From Halobacillus halophilus (GTDB taxonomy: Bacteria; Bacillota; Bacilli; Bacillales; Halobacillaceae), in contig NZ_JAIVAL010000004.1 of NCBI RefSeq assembly GCF_020171985.1, positions 186,001-250,000 on the forward strand: a DNA stretch of 64,000 nt, written 5' to 3'. The number at the start of each line of letters is the position of its first letter. The first letter of the stretch is position 1. Positions 25,409 to 34,701 of this stretch are shown here, piece by piece. Under the pieces are notes generated by a model. The model was given only the letters and a program-made list of their open reading frames with translations. It did not search any database and was not told the origin of the DNA. The position numbers were made by a program, and so were the translations under genes.

Positions 25409-26806
25409 ATGGGTTTCTTTTACTATATTAGAAAATATTTTAAAATGTCGAAACGTCAGCGTAAGAGTGAGTTAAAATCCACCCTATGGTTTATGCCTTT
25501 ATGGTATATAGTAGGAGCTGTCGGCCTTTCTGCTTTTACTTTTTATCTAGATTACATTGTGGATGTCAGCCTGTATTTGCCTGCTGCCATCGGGTTCAGC
25601 GGCCAGACCCTTCAGGTTCTTTTGAGTGCCCTTGTAGGAGGAGTGCTGACCCTGAGCGCATTTACCATTAACTCGCTGCTTGTAGCACTTACGACATTCA
25701 GCGGCCAGTTCTCTTCCAAAATGCTTGTAAACTTCGTAAGTGACCGGGCGACACAGCACGTACTGGGAATATTTAACGGGAGTTTCATATATGTACTTCT
25801 GAACTTCTTATACGTCACTCATGAAGAAGAAGAATATATCGTAGCTACCCCGGCTCTTTCTATTTTAACTGCCATAACAGCTGCGGTGACTTTTATTTAT
25901 TTTATCAACCATACCACCACCTGGATGCAGGTTCATAACATCAGTTACAATATGAATTCGAAGTCAAAATCAGTTCAGGCTTCTTTAGAGAAAGAACTGG
26001 AGCCCTACCATCTTGAAAAGAACGTTGAGAAAGCTGAACTGCCTACAGAAGCAGACGGAAAGATTATCGAAGCCAATCAACCGGGCTATTTTCAAGTGGC
26101 TGATTTCTCCCGCCTCATTAAACAGGCTAAACGAGATAATAGCCTCATACGGTTTGATGTCAGAATCGGGGAATTCGTTGTAGCGGGTACGCCAGTGGTC
26201 ACTTATTGGGAAAGTGAAGAAAAGGTGGACCCTGCTCGATATCTGAAATCTATTGAGATTGGAATTAAGCAAACTGAAATTCAAGACCTGGAATACGGAT
26301 TAATCAAGCTTGCAGAGGTAGCCATTAAGGCTCTGGGGCATAACGACCCGCTAACGGTTACAAACACTATTCATCAGATTACAGACTTGTTAAAAAGTAT
26401 TGGTCAATCCACGAATTTCTCTCCCTATCTTTTCGATCAGGATCAGGAACTTCGTATTATCTTAAATCAAAAGGATTTCAGATATTACCTTCACAAGGGA
26501 TTTGCATCGATTCGCGAATACGCGAACCAAAATTCGGCCGTCATGACCGAACTGCTTACTATGGTAGCCCTGCTTAGTAAAACAATGGATCAGGCCGTCC
26601 ACAAAGATTTATGGGAATTTGCACGCCAGACGATTCTAGGATTTGATAACTACAGCCTTTATGAAAATGATTGCCTTTATATTTTAGAACAACTATCCGT
26701 ACTTGCCAAAAATACAGGCAACCAGAAAGATTATCTTTTTCTGCTCGAATACATGCTGGAAAGAGTCAGCTCTAAAAGCGCCTCTAAAGTACCGTCTTCT
26801 CTTTAG
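25409..26806 (+). CDS. DUF2254 membrane protein
   Basis: A 465-residue protein with four N-terminal membrane helices (about 30-50, 65-95, 120-140 and 150-170), then a soluble domain of about 290 residues. The segment VLTLSAFTINSLLVALTTFSGQFS matches the DUF2254 family core. The soluble part includes GYFQVADFSRLIKQAK. The function is not known. GGTGA lies eight bases before the ATG. It converges on phr, with a shared terminator that overlaps the phr 3' end. Confidence 0.8.
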   Translation: MGFFYYIRKYFKMSKRQRKSELKSTLWFMPLWYIVGAVGLSAFTFYLDYIVDVSLYLPAAIGFSGQTLQVLLSALVGGVLTLSAFTINSLLVALTTFSGQFSSKMLVNFVSDRATQHVLGIFNGSFIYVLLNFLYVTHEEEEYIVATPALSILTAITAAVTFIYFINHTTTWMQVHNISYNMNSKSKSVQASLEKELEPYHLEKNVEKAELPTEADGKIIEANQPGYFQVADFSRLIKQAKRDNSLIRFDVRIGEFVVAGTPVVTYWESEEKVDPARYLKSIEIGIKQTEIQDLEYGLIKLAEVAIKALGHNDPLTVTNTIHQITDLLKSIGQSTNFSPYLFDQDQELRIILNQKDFRYYLHKGFASIREYANQNSAVMTELLTMVALLSKTMDQAVHKDLWEFARQTILGFDNYSLYENDCLYILEQLSVLAKNTGNQKDYLFLLEYMLERVSSKSASKVPSSL

Positions 26807-26812
26807 ACGAAC

Positions 26813-26864
26813 CTAAAAAAAGAAGCAGAGTGCAGATTAAGAGCTGCTCTCTGCTTCTTTTTCA
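26813..26864. terminator. Bidirectional terminator overlapping the phr 3' end
   Basis: AAAAAGAAGCAGAG (26817-26830) pairs with CTCTGCTTCTTTTT (26849-26862). The right arm encodes the last residues of the photolyase on the minus strand. Confidence 0.85.
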
Positions 26865-28279
26865 TTTTTAAACATTTCAATCGCCCGAACGCGCATGGTT
26901 TTATGATTAACCATTGGCTCAGGATAGTCTTCACCAATGACGCAATTGGCTTGCTCCTGGTCTTCCTCAGACATTTTAGCCGGGTCATGGATATACTTTT
27001 TATCAACATCTATTAATTCAGGCACCCATTCTTTAATAAAGCGCCCGTGAGGATCGAAACGTTCGGACTGTCTCGTAGGGTTAAATACCCGGAAATAAGG
27101 AACAGGATCTGTCCCTGTAGAGGCTGCCCACTGCCAGCCCCCAATATTAGAAGCCGGATCATAATCAATTAGCTGCTCTGCGAAGTATCTTTCTCCTTCA
27201 CGCCAATCCATCAGCAAATCCTTGGTTAGAAAAGAAGCTACAGCCATGCGAAGACGGTTGTGCATCCATCCTGTCTCATTCATCTGCCTCATAGCCGCAT
27301 CGATAATCGGAAATCCTGTCCGTCCCTCTTTCCATTGAGTGAAAAGATCTTCATCATAATTCCAGGGCAGTCCCTGATATTTCTCAACCATTTCTTCATC
27401 TCCGGCATTCGGATAAAAGTGATAAATCATATTGTAGAAATCACGCCACGCAAGTTCTGAAATATACGTTTCGACCCCTTCTGTATTTTTGCGGTAGTCC
27501 ACTTGGTCATGAATTAAATGATAAACCGTTCGAATGGAAATAGCACCAGTTCTTAAGAAGCGGGACATCCTGCTTGTACCATCCACCGCTGGAAAATCGC
27601 GGTCTTTTTCATAATCATAAATCGCTTCATCCAGAAAATCATAAAAGTGATCAAGGGCATCGTTTTCGCCGACTTTATCAAATTCTCTTGTTGTCTTGCT
27701 GATTAAGTTTTTGTAAGCTTTGTAACCATCCTCAAACTCACCATTCTTGTCTACAGCAAGCCTGGACAATCGTTCATGATCTACTTTCTGGACAGCTGGC
27801 TTTTGCAGCTGCTTCCACTGTTTATAGTAAGGGGTGAATACTTTATAATATCCGCCGGTTTTTTTAGTTACTTCTTTTGCTCCGTGCATATGATGATCGA
27901 TATAACTGAATACCTGAACGTCTGAATCGTTTAAATACTCTTTAACATCCTCATCTCTTTTCAGGCCAAAGCCTGACTCATCCCGGTTATAATAAACGGC
28001 TTCTACTTGATGTTTTTCAACCAGCTGAGCGAATGCAGTACTGATCTCCCCCTCAATAAAATGAATGACTAGCCCCTTCTCTTCTGCATCATCTACAAAA
28101 GCTTTCAAGGTTTGAAAAAAGTAGTCGTGCCGCGCAGTAAATTCCTCATTCAGGGCAGGATGGATATGAAAAAATAAAAGTATCACATCCTCATCGCCTG
28201 CATGTTCCAAAGCTTTATTTAGAGCTGTATGATCATTTAATCGTAAGTCTCTGCGAAACCATATCGCTCGAGTTGTCAT
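26837..28279 (-). CDS. phr: Deoxyribodipyrimidine photo-lyase
   Basis: A 480-residue class I CPD photolyase that splits UV dimers with light. It begins TTRAIWFRRDLRLNDHTAL (antenna domain). The FAD-binding region includes ELAWRDFYNMIYHFYP, DAAMRQMNETGWMHNRLRM and GGWQWAASTGTDPVPYFRVF, all strongly conserved. ATG at 28279 with GGGAG ten bases upstream; a GTG at 28288 sits too close to that site. It lies near the SOS polymerase and recQ in this window but is not in an operon with them. Confidence 0.95.
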   Translation of the reverse strand: MTTRAIWFRRDLRLNDHTALNKALEHAGDEDVILLFFHIHPALNEEFTARHDYFFQTLKAFVDDAEEKGLVIHFIEGEISTAFAQLVEKHQVEAVYYNRDESGFGLKRDEDVKEYLNDSDVQVFSYIDHHMHGAKEVTKKTGGYYKVFTPYYKQWKQLQKPAVQKVDHERLSRLAVDKNGEFEDGYKAYKNLISKTTREFDKVGENDALDHFYDFLDEAIYDYEKDRDFPAVDGTSRMSRFLRTGAISIRTVYHLIHDQVDYRKNTEGVETYISELAWRDFYNMIYHFYPNAGDEEMVEKYQGLPWNYDEDLFTQWKEGRTGFPIIDAAMRQMNETGWMHNRLRMAVASFLTKDLLMDWREGERYFAEQLIDYDPASNIGGWQWAASTGTDPVPYFRVFNPTRQSERFDPHGRFIKEWVPELIDVDKKYIHDPAKMSEEDQEQANCVIGEDYPEPMVNHKTMRVRAIEMFKNEKEAESSS

Positions 28280-28474
28280 GGCTGCCACTCTCCCTGTCTT
28301 ATTCTATCTAATCTTCATTGTAACGAATGTCTGTTCCACCCTCACGTTTTAATAGGTCCGTTTTTCTTCCTATCGTTGGGTTGGTGGGGAAATGGCGAGA
28401 CTCCCATGGGAGAAGGGACTAGGTGAGATCCCACAGGGAGTGAAACGAGCGAGGAAGCTCATGGTCAAAAGGAG

Positions 28475-28532
28475 GATCGACTAAAGTCGCCACGTCCTGT
28501 GGCAACGTCGATCGACCCTACGTCATGTAGGG
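28475..28532 (+). ncRNA. Two-hairpin RNA-like insert, copy in repeat C
   Basis: GATCGAC (28475-28481) pairs with GTCGATC (28507-28513) around GCCAC-GTCCT-GTGGC. The second hairpin is CCCTAC-GTCAT-GTAGGG (28516-28532). This is the best-preserved of three copies, and its first loop is exactly GUCCU. Transcription is not shown by the sequence; no clear promoter was found. Confidence 0.4.
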
Positions 28533-28557
28533 CCATAGGAAAGTGTTCAAATGTGGC

Positions 28558-28656
28558 ATCACCCCGAAAGACACGACCAGCATAAGCCGAGCATCAAAAG
28601 GGCGGTGGTCTTTCCCTCCGTTGATAAATGGCTTATGTCTCGAGTGTCTGAGTGAT
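28558..28656 (+). ncRNA. Long interrupted hairpin in repeat C
   Basis: Nested helices in order: ATCACCC/GAGTGAT (one mismatch), AGACAC/GTGTCT, CATAAGCC/GGCTTATG, CATCAA/TTGATA and a weaker tip. The same helices occur in repeat D at 57485-57583 with a different but paired tip. The loops between helices are conserved in sequence too. Confidence 0.4.
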
Positions 28657-28893
28657 AGAACAAGACGTGTTATTTCCCCACCGACACTTGTCCATCTAAC
28701 GTAAAGGACCCCTTTATCTCGAAACTGAGTCTTCAAGTAACGGGAGCTTTCCTATAAGATCAGCTTCGCTGCTTTTGTTAAATTACGCCATCTTCACGAC
28801 AAATTATTCAAATAATAAGTCAATTAAGTTAATGTACTTATAGCTTCCTATTTCATTATTGAAGCTTACCAGCAGCCTTTACAACCGCTGTCA

Positions 28894-28931
28894 GGAAAAA
28901 AACAGGCTGCCGCTTATTTGCGGCAACCTGT
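28894..28931 (-). terminator. Riboflavin operon terminator
   Basis: ACAGGCTGCCGC (28902-28913) pairs with GCGGCAACCTGT (28920-28931) with one mismatch. Seven T follow on the minus strand, right after ribH. Confidence 0.85.
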
Positions 28932-28937
28932 CCACTT

Positions 28938-29408
28938 TTACTGATCAAATGTTTTCATTAATGTAGCCATCTCAATGGCTCCTGTCGCGGCTTCCCAGCC
29001 CTTATTGCCTGCTTTAGTTCCTGCACGCTCGATGGCCTGTTCAATCGTATCCGTTGTAACAATCCCAAAGATGACAGGAACACCGCTTTGTTGAGAAGCC
29101 TGAGAAACTCCTTTCGCAGCTTCTCCACATACGTAATCAAAATGAGGCGTAGATCCTCGAATTACCGCACCCAGAGTAATTATGGCATCGTAGTTACCTG
29201 TTTTCGCCATTTTCGAGGCTACAAGAGGGATCTCAAATGCTCCCGGCACATGAGCTGTTTCCACTCCGTCCAAATCCACTCCATGGCGCTTCAGAGCATC
29301 CAAAGCTCCTTCATACAGCTTACTAGTAATAAAATCATTGAATCTTCCTACCACAATACCAACTTTCAAACCAGTTCCTACTAAATTTCCTTCATAAGTC
29401 TTACCCAT
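28938..29408 (-). CDS. ribH: 6,7-dimethyl-8-ribityllumazine synthase
   Basis: RibH condenses the RibBA and RibD products into lumazine, the substrate of riboflavin synthase. The 156-residue protein has [51 protein letters not shown] and a C-terminal [15 protein letters not shown]. Last gene of the ribDEBAH operon, 17 bases after ribBA. Confidence 0.95.
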   Translation of the reverse strand: MGKTYEGNLVGTGLKVGIVVGRFNDFITSKLYEGALDALKRHGVDLDGVETAHVPGAFEIPLVASKMAKTGNYDAIITLGAVIRGSTPHFDYVCGEAAKGVSQASQQSGVPVIFGIVTTDTIEQAIERAGTKAGNKGWEAATGAIEMATLMKTFDQ

Positions 29409-29425
29409 CTTATTCCGCTCCTTTT

Positions 29426-30619
29426 TTATAAATGAAACATGTGTCCCATCTTAGACTGTTTAGTTTTCAAATAAAGTTCATTTTCCTTACGGGATTTCAT
29501 CTGAATGGGTACACGTTCCACTACTTCAAGATTGTACCCTCTAAGCCCGGAAATTTTTTTAGGGTTATTGGTAAGCAGATTAAGTTTAGAAATACCTAAA
29601 TCTCTTAAGATTTGAGCTCCCACACCATAATCACGCAAATCAGGCCCAAATCCTAACTTCTCATTCGCCTCTACAGTATCAAGCCCCTCCTCCTGAAGCT
29701 TATACGCTCGAAGCTTATTCACAAGACCAATACCTCTGCCTTCTTGACGCATATATAACAGGACGCCGCTTCCATTCTCAGAAATCTGCCTCAATGCATT
29801 GTGAAGCTGCGGACCGCAGTCACAGCGATAAGAGCCAAATACGTCTCCCGTCAGACATTCTGAATGAACACGGACCAATGTTGGTTTCTCAGGATCAATT
29901 TCTCCTTTAACTAATGCAATATGTTCTTTATAGTCAATATCGTTCGTGTAAGCAATCGCTCTGAAGTCCCCATATTCCGTCGGTAAAGCAACTTCTACTT
30001 CTTTTTTTACATGATTTTCAATTCGATACCGATACTGAATTAAATCGGCAATCGTAATCATTGGAATATCGAATTCATCGGCCATTTCGCGTAAATCAGG
30101 AACTCTCGCCATCGTACCATCATCTTTAATAATTTCACAGATTACTCCAGCAGGCTTCGCTCCTGAGAGTTCCGCTAAATCTACGGAAGCTTCCGTATGA
30201 CCAGCTCGGCGCAGCACGCCTCCTTCTTTAGCAATCAGCGGGAAAATGTGGCCAGGCTTTTGAAAGTCTGCGGCTGTCGCTTGAGGGTTCAGCATTTCCC
30301 TAATCGTAAGCGCCCGCTCATCAGCCGAAATACCGGTCGTCGTATCCTTATGATCAATGCTCACTGTAAAGGCTGTCTGGTTAGGATCCGAATTTTGATC
30401 CACCATCGGCATCAGTTCGAGATGATCGGCCAGGCCGCTGGTAACGGGTGCACACACCAGCCCGCGTCCATGCTTGATCATAAAGTTGATCATCTCCGTA
30501 CTTGCGTATTCAGCAATTCCGACTAGATCCCCTTCGTTTTCACGGTCCTCGTCATCACAGACGATTACCAGTTTTCCCTGTTTCAATCTTTCTATGGCTT
30601 TTTCAATTGTATCAAACAT
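29426..30619 (-). CDS. ribBA: Bifunctional 3,4-dihydroxy-2-butanone-4-phosphate synthase / GTP cyclohydrolase II
   Basis: A 397-residue fusion supplying both starting compounds of riboflavin. The N-terminal DHBP synthase carries [23 protein letters not shown] and [12 protein letters not shown]. The C-terminal GTP cyclohydrolase II (from about residue 205) has the zinc cysteines in [20 protein letters not shown] and the [10 protein letters not shown] loop. The ATG at 30619 is used, with AGGTGA five bases upstream. An in-frame extension to 30643 overlaps ribE. Confidence 0.95.
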   Translation of the reverse strand: MFDTIEKAIERLKQGKLVIVCDDEDRENEGDLVGIAEYASTEMINFMIKHGRGLVCAPVTSGLADHLELMPMVDQNSDPNQTAFTVSIDHKDTTTGISADERALTIREMLNPQATAADFQKPGHIFPLIAKEGGVLRRAGHTEASVDLAELSGAKPAGVICEIIKDDGTMARVPDLREMADEFDIPMITIADLIQYRYRIENHVKKEVEVALPTEYGDFRAIAYTNDIDYKEHIALVKGEIDPEKPTLVRVHSECLTGDVFGSYRCDCGPQLHNALRQISENGSGVLLYMRQEGRGIGLVNKLRAYKLQEEGLDTVEANEKLGFGPDLRDYGVGAQILRDLGISKLNLLTNNPKKISGLRGYNLEVVERVPIQMKSRKENELYLKTKQSKMGHMFHL

Positions 30620-30635
30620 TATTTCACCTTCTTTT

Positions 30636-31286
30636 CTAGGCAAAACCGTTATCAGACAAAAACTGTTTAGTCATTGTCGATTTCGGCTGCTCTGAGTGAT
30701 CACCCTTTAAAAAATGGGCCACATACTTACCAATCATGTCACATTCTATATTCACACGATCTCCGGTTTCCTTTTGCCCGAGAACGGTATGTTCCATCGT
30801 ATGAGGAATAAGGGAAATCGTCACGCGGCTGCCTTCTACCCCAAATACGGTTAAAGACGTTCCATCTACCGCAATTGAACCTTTATAAACAAAGTAATGA
30901 ATAAGTTCTTCCGACATCTCAATTTCATAATATACCGCGTTAGATTCAGGTTTTTTTGAAACTATCGTTCCCGTTCCGTCAATATGGCCGGATACAAGAT
31001 GACCACCGAATCTACCACCGGCAGCCATGGCCCGTTCAAGATTCACGGGACTCCCCTGCTTTAATTCACTTAGATTTGTAGCTCTATAGGTCTCAGGCAT
31101 AATATCAAATTCTACGGAATGGTCTGTATAGCTGGTTACAGTTAAGCAGACACCATTGATTGAAATGCTGTCTCCTAACTTCACATCAGACAGCACTTTC
31201 TCCGCAGATATACTAAGTTCCAGAGACTCGGTTTTACTTTTAATAGAATGTAAAGAGCCGATCTCTTCAATAATCCCTGTAAACAT
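30636..31286 (-). CDS. ribE: Riboflavin synthase alpha chain
   Basis: RibE dismutates two lumazines into riboflavin. The 216-residue protein is an internal duplication of a beta-barrel, with [12 protein letters not shown] at the start, [13 protein letters not shown] in the first half and [12 protein letters not shown] in the second. The start lies inside the end of ribD (20-base overlap) with AGAAGGAGAG upstream, which implies coupled translation. Confidence 0.95.
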   Translation of the reverse strand: MFTGIIEEIGSLHSIKSKTESLELSISAEKVLSDVKLGDSISINGVCLTVTSYTDHSVEFDIMPETYRATNLSELKQGSPVNLERAMAAGGRFGGHLVSGHIDGTGTIVSKKPESNAVYYEIEMSEELIHYFVYKGSIAVDGTSLTVFGVEGSRVTISLIPHTMEHTVLGQKETGDRVNIECDMIGKYVAHFLKGDHSEQPKSTMTKQFLSDNGFA

Positions 31287-32382
31287 TGCTCTCTCTCCTT
31301 CTTACAGAAACAATTTTTATATCTTCCCCTATTTGTTCATTTGATACAACCTGATAATCAGGGACGTTTTTCAATTCACTGATCCCCTCTCCTGCTACTG
31401 GAGAAGATGCGTCTTTTCCTCCAATCAGTTTAGGGGCGATATAGGTGATGGTTTCTTCTACTTTTCCAGCTCGAACAAAAGCATCCGCAATGGTTCCTCC
31501 ACCCTCTACCAGTAAAGAAGTCACTTTGTGTTCTCCTAAATATTGCAGAGCCTGATGGATATCTATCTGGTCTACATCCTGTTGAATAACTCTAATATGG
31601 TCTAGCTCCTGAAGTTTTTGGACCATATTCTTTGAGGCATGCTTACCCGTAAAAATCCAAGTGGGAGCTTCCTGATTTTGAATAAGTTTAGAGGACAATG
31701 GAATCCTGAGCTTGGAATCGAAAACCACACGAATCGGATTTCTTCCTTTTCCTTCTATCCTTGTGGTCAATTTAGGATCATCTGAAAGGACTGTTTGAAT
31801 TCCCACAAGGATGGCATCCGATAAATGACGATAGGTATGCCCGTCTTCCCGTGCTTCTTTTCCTGTAATCCACTGACTTTCACCTGTGCTTGTTGCAATC
31901 TTTCCATCTAAACTCATGGCCGCTTTCAAGCGTACATAGGGTTCCCCGGTCTGGATAAAGTGAAAGAAATCCTTATTGAGCTGATCCGCCTCTTCAGTTA
32001 AAACATTGGTTTCAACTTCAATGCCGGCTTCCCTCATCATATTTATACCTTTTCCTGAAACCTCTGGGTTGGGGTCATGGGAGGCTATAACCACCCTCTT
32101 AATACCGGCATCGATGATCGCTTTGGCACAAGGAGGGGTCTTACCGTAGTGGCTGCACGGCTCTAGCGTTACATAGATTTCTGCACCTTTCGCTTTTTCT
32201 CCGGCCATCTGGAGAGCATGCACCTCTGCATGAGCTTCTCCAGCTTTCACGTGTACGCCCAGACCTACCAGTTCATTATCGTTGATAACGACTGCTGCAA
32301 CAGATGGATTAGGGCTGGTTTGACCTACTGTTTCGCTCGCCATCTGAATAGCTGTCTTCATATATCGTTCATCACGGCTCAT
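31267..32382 (-). CDS. ribD: Bifunctional riboflavin deaminase/reductase
   Basis: A 371-residue fusion. The N-terminal cytidine-deaminase-like domain binds zinc through HAEVHALQMAG and EPCSHYGKTPPCAKAI. The C-terminal reductase domain starts near residue 145 (VRLKAAMSLDGKIATSTGES) and includes LLVEGGGTIADAFV. It is the first gene of the operon, directly after the riboswitch terminator. Confidence 0.95.
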   Translation of the reverse strand: MSRDERYMKTAIQMASETVGQTSPNPSVAAVVINDNELVGLGVHVKAGEAHAEVHALQMAGEKAKGAEIYVTLEPCSHYGKTPPCAKAIIDAGIKRVVIASHDPNPEVSGKGINMMREAGIEVETNVLTEEADQLNKDFFHFIQTGEPYVRLKAAMSLDGKIATSTGESQWITGKEAREDGHTYRHLSDAILVGIQTVLSDDPKLTTRIEGKGRNPIRVVFDSKLRIPLSSKLIQNQEAPTWIFTGKHASKNMVQKLQELDHIRVIQQDVDQIDIHQALQYLGEHKVTSLLVEGGGTIADAFVRAGKVEETITYIAPKLIGGKDASSPVAGEGISELKNVPDYQVVSNEQIGEDIKIVSVRRRESNVYRDY

Positions 32383-32403
32383 GTTCCCGCCTCCTTACGA
32401 TGA

Positions 32404-32450
32404 ATAAAAAAATAAACCCTGAAGAAGACATACTTCCCCAGGGTTTATAT
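32404..32450 (-). terminator. FMN riboswitch expression-platform terminator
   Basis: ATAAACCCTG pairs with CAGGGTTTAT (arms 32412-32421 and 32439-32448), followed by TTTTTTT on the minus strand, between the aptamer and ribD. A short GGTAC/GTACC hairpin around 32477-32502 could be part of the alternative fold. Confidence 0.9.
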
Positions 32451-32518
32451 TACTTTTGATTTGAATACGCCAAATAAACGGTACGAGTTCACTACTCTGG
32501 TACCTTGGCATGCTCCAC

Positions 32519-32668
32519 ATCCTTCTCCCATCCAGACTATAACTGTCGGCTTTGGTGTCTCACCAAATCAGGAGGAAGAGTGCTTTACACTTCTTCCCCG
32601 TCGCGGGCTTAGAACGATTGTTCATCACCGCCGGCTGGGATTTTCACCCGACCCCGAAGGACTCTTTA
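32519..32668 (-). promoter_or_regulatory. FMN riboswitch (RFN element)
   Basis: Read on the minus strand it has the conserved RFN blocks in order: GGGTGAAAATCCC, CCGGCGGT, AAGCCCGCGA, GCCGACAGT and AGTCTGGATGGGAGAAGG. When FMN binds, the terminator at 32404-32450 is expected to form and stop ribDEBAH transcription. A plausible promoter (TTGCGT near 32702-32707, with an AT-rich -10 near 32680) lies just upstream. Confidence 0.95.
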
Positions 32669-32910
32669 TTCTGTTGTATTACTATAAATATATATGAAAT
32701 GACGCAAACTCGCAATTCTTTAGGTTTATTTCTTGAACCTCACCCATTTAACCATGAGTGGATCCGTCCGTTCATGATAGATATAAAGGCTTTCTCCTCC
32801 CCTTCTTCTCTATGTTAAATATTCATGTGTGAATATAAAGAGTAAATGGAAGGCTAAGCCACCTCTACTTCTCCACTTTTCTACATAGTGATAAAATACA
32901 GCTATTTTAA

Positions 32911-32944
32911 AAAAGAGGAGCCTCTTAATAGAAGCTCCTCTTAC
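32911..32944 (-). terminator. Terminator after the 555-aa spore-surface-like gene
   Basis: AAGAGGAGC (32913-32921) pairs with GCTCCTCTT (32934-32942), with six T following on the minus strand. Confidence 0.8.
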
Positions 32945-32961
32945 GCTGTGCTAACAGTGGA

Positions 32962-34629
32962 TTATAAAGATATAGGAATGTATTGCTCCTGTAATAAATC
33001 GATCCTTATTTGTGCACTCCCCTGTAAAGATCCTTTCCGAGCGCCATGCCCCTCGGCACTATCTGTATGCCAAACAAAATAACTGTTTAGTAATTGATCT
33101 GTAATTGGACTGGCGTAATCTTGATTGTATTCATAATGTGTCGACTCATTCCCATTATCAGAAGCAAATGAGTACGTTTCTTTTTCCGTTTTAGAAAGTT
33201 CGGGTAGTTTAATCCATTTTACCTTCATTACTTTATCCCAGGAAATTGGTTGTTTTAAAATCTTGACGGTACGTTTATGAGGATCACTTACATAATGAAT
33301 ATCAACCGAAAGGATTCCGCTCAGGAACACTGTAGATGAGTGTGGAAGCACATGGGTATTTACAGACTGGAGTTTACAGTCTAAGTTTAGAACTTCAAAA
33401 ATACCATCCATAAGATTCAAAGATTCCATAATGTGGATATCAATGTTCAGCCTGGCAAGCACTACAGGTACCTTAATTAGAAGGTGTTGCTTATCTTCTC
33501 CAATTATTGAATCAGCCTGTGCAATCGTCTGTTCAAATTCATTTGACGATACTTCCTGCAGATCTTTTTCTGATAAATTCTCTATTTCATTTAGGTTTGT
33601 GGTCAGAAAGGGAGGGCAGAATTCACGCTCTAGAATATCTGAAAATCCATTTGAAAGTGGGAGGATACTCGTTAAATGAATGATTGGATCTTCCTCATAT
33701 TCATCCCTGGATAATGAAAATTCCTGGTCCAGGGAGGAAGAGGATTCCAAATATAATTCTTCAATTCTATTCGAACTTTCTGCTGAAGACTCTTTGAGCA
33801 TGTAAGAAATTTCTTTATAGAGGTCCTGTTCGCTAATAGGAGGAGGATTATTTTCCAAATCCTGGTGTACATCATGGTATATCTCCGCTGATTGGCTGCT
33901 TTCCATTTGAGATACATAATGATTTTTAAAACTAACATATTCATTGGAAGATTCTTTCTCAATCGATGACACGATATCCTTTAACATGGAGTAATCTTCT
34001 CCAAAGGTGTTTTCCTGCTCTGAATCTTTCTGCTCAAGCGACTGAGAACTTATTTCCATTGATGGTGATTCACCTAACATAGAAATAAATTCTTTTAAGA
34101 ACGACCCGCCTTGATCATTATGATCAAAAGATTCCTTTTTTACTGGATCCATCTTTCCCCTCCAGCCAAACTCATTTTCATTTGATCGTGCAGCTAGATC
34201 CTCTTGCATGGGCGGAGCAGTTTCATGATCATTCAAAGCCATGTTTTTTTTCAGGTTGTTAAAATATTCTCTTCGATTTGAGGAAAGACGTTTTCTCATT
34301 TCGGAAGCACTGTCTGCTTTTTTCTTTTTACTTTTTGTTTTTCTTCCATCTATCTTTTCCTGCTCAGAAATTTCCTTTATTTCCTGATCAAATACCTCTG
34401 GCGGGGAAGAAATAACAGGACGAAGTTCTTCTTTACCATGGGGAGAATAGATATTGTTCTTTTTTGAGTGGTTTCGCGCTTCACTCTTTTTTTCTTTAGT
34501 GTGGGGTTCACGGTGTGCTTCTATAAAGTCGTCCTCGAATTCACTTGATGAAGTTGTTGTGAGTTTTCTTCTTGAACGATTGGGGTTACTCCATTGCTTT
34601 TGACTGAACGTGTTTTTATCCCTTTTCAT
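32962..34629 (-). CDS. Large exosporium-like protein with Ser/Glu-rich N-terminus
   Basis: A 555-residue protein. The first 370 residues or so are low-complexity, rich in Ser, Glu, Lys and Asn, probably disordered. The rest, from KVPVVLARLNIDIHIMESL onward, resembles the beta-domain of the two proteins encoded just upstream (FLSGILSVDIHYVSDP aligns with their FVKGFVRKNIQYASP). I place all three in the SPOCS/CsxC-like spore-surface group from memory. AAAGGAG is three bases before the ATG, which is tight. It lies 72 bases after the 256-aa gene with no terminator between. Confidence 0.55.
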   Translation of the reverse strand: MKRDKNTFSQKQWSNPNRSRRKLTTTSSSEFEDDFIEAHREPHTKEKKSEARNHSKKNNIYSPHGKEELRPVISSPPEVFDQEIKEISEQEKIDGRKTKSKKKKADSASEMRKRLSSNRREYFNNLKKNMALNDHETAPPMQEDLAARSNENEFGWRGKMDPVKKESFDHNDQGGSFLKEFISMLGESPSMEISSQSLEQKDSEQENTFGEDYSMLKDIVSSIEKESSNEYVSFKNHYVSQMESSQSAEIYHDVHQDLENNPPPISEQDLYKEISYMLKESSAESSNRIEELYLESSSSLDQEFSLSRDEYEEDPIIHLTSILPLSNGFSDILEREFCPPFLTTNLNEIENLSEKDLQEVSSNEFEQTIAQADSIIGEDKQHLLIKVPVVLARLNIDIHIMESLNLMDGIFEVLNLDCKLQSVNTHVLPHSSTVFLSGILSVDIHYVSDPHKRTVKILKQPISWDKVMKVKWIKLPELSKTEKETYSFASDNGNESTHYEYNQDYASPITDQLLNSYFVWHTDSAEGHGARKGSLQGSAQIRIDLLQEQYIPISL

Positions 34630-34701
34630 ATCTCCTTTGAAAGGCGCTGTATTCCAGCATCCTTTCCAGCCCTCCTTTCTTTATACTTAGGATAAATAGA
34701 A

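Larger units (their letters stand above)
28350..28758. repeat. Structured mosaic repeat, copy C (left end truncated)
   Basis: The outer stem GGTGGGGAAAT (28383-28393) pairs perfectly with ATTTCCCCACC (28672-28682). The core block GAGACTCCCATGGGAG to GAGGAAGCTC (to about 28460) is shared with copies A, B1 and D. Then come the two-hairpin insert (28475-28532) and a long hairpin (28558-28656). The right end TTATCTCGAAACTGAGTCTTC is present. It continues into CGGGAGCTTTCCTATAAG, the inverted form of the left flank of copy B. The left inverted end is missing. Confidence 0.85.
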
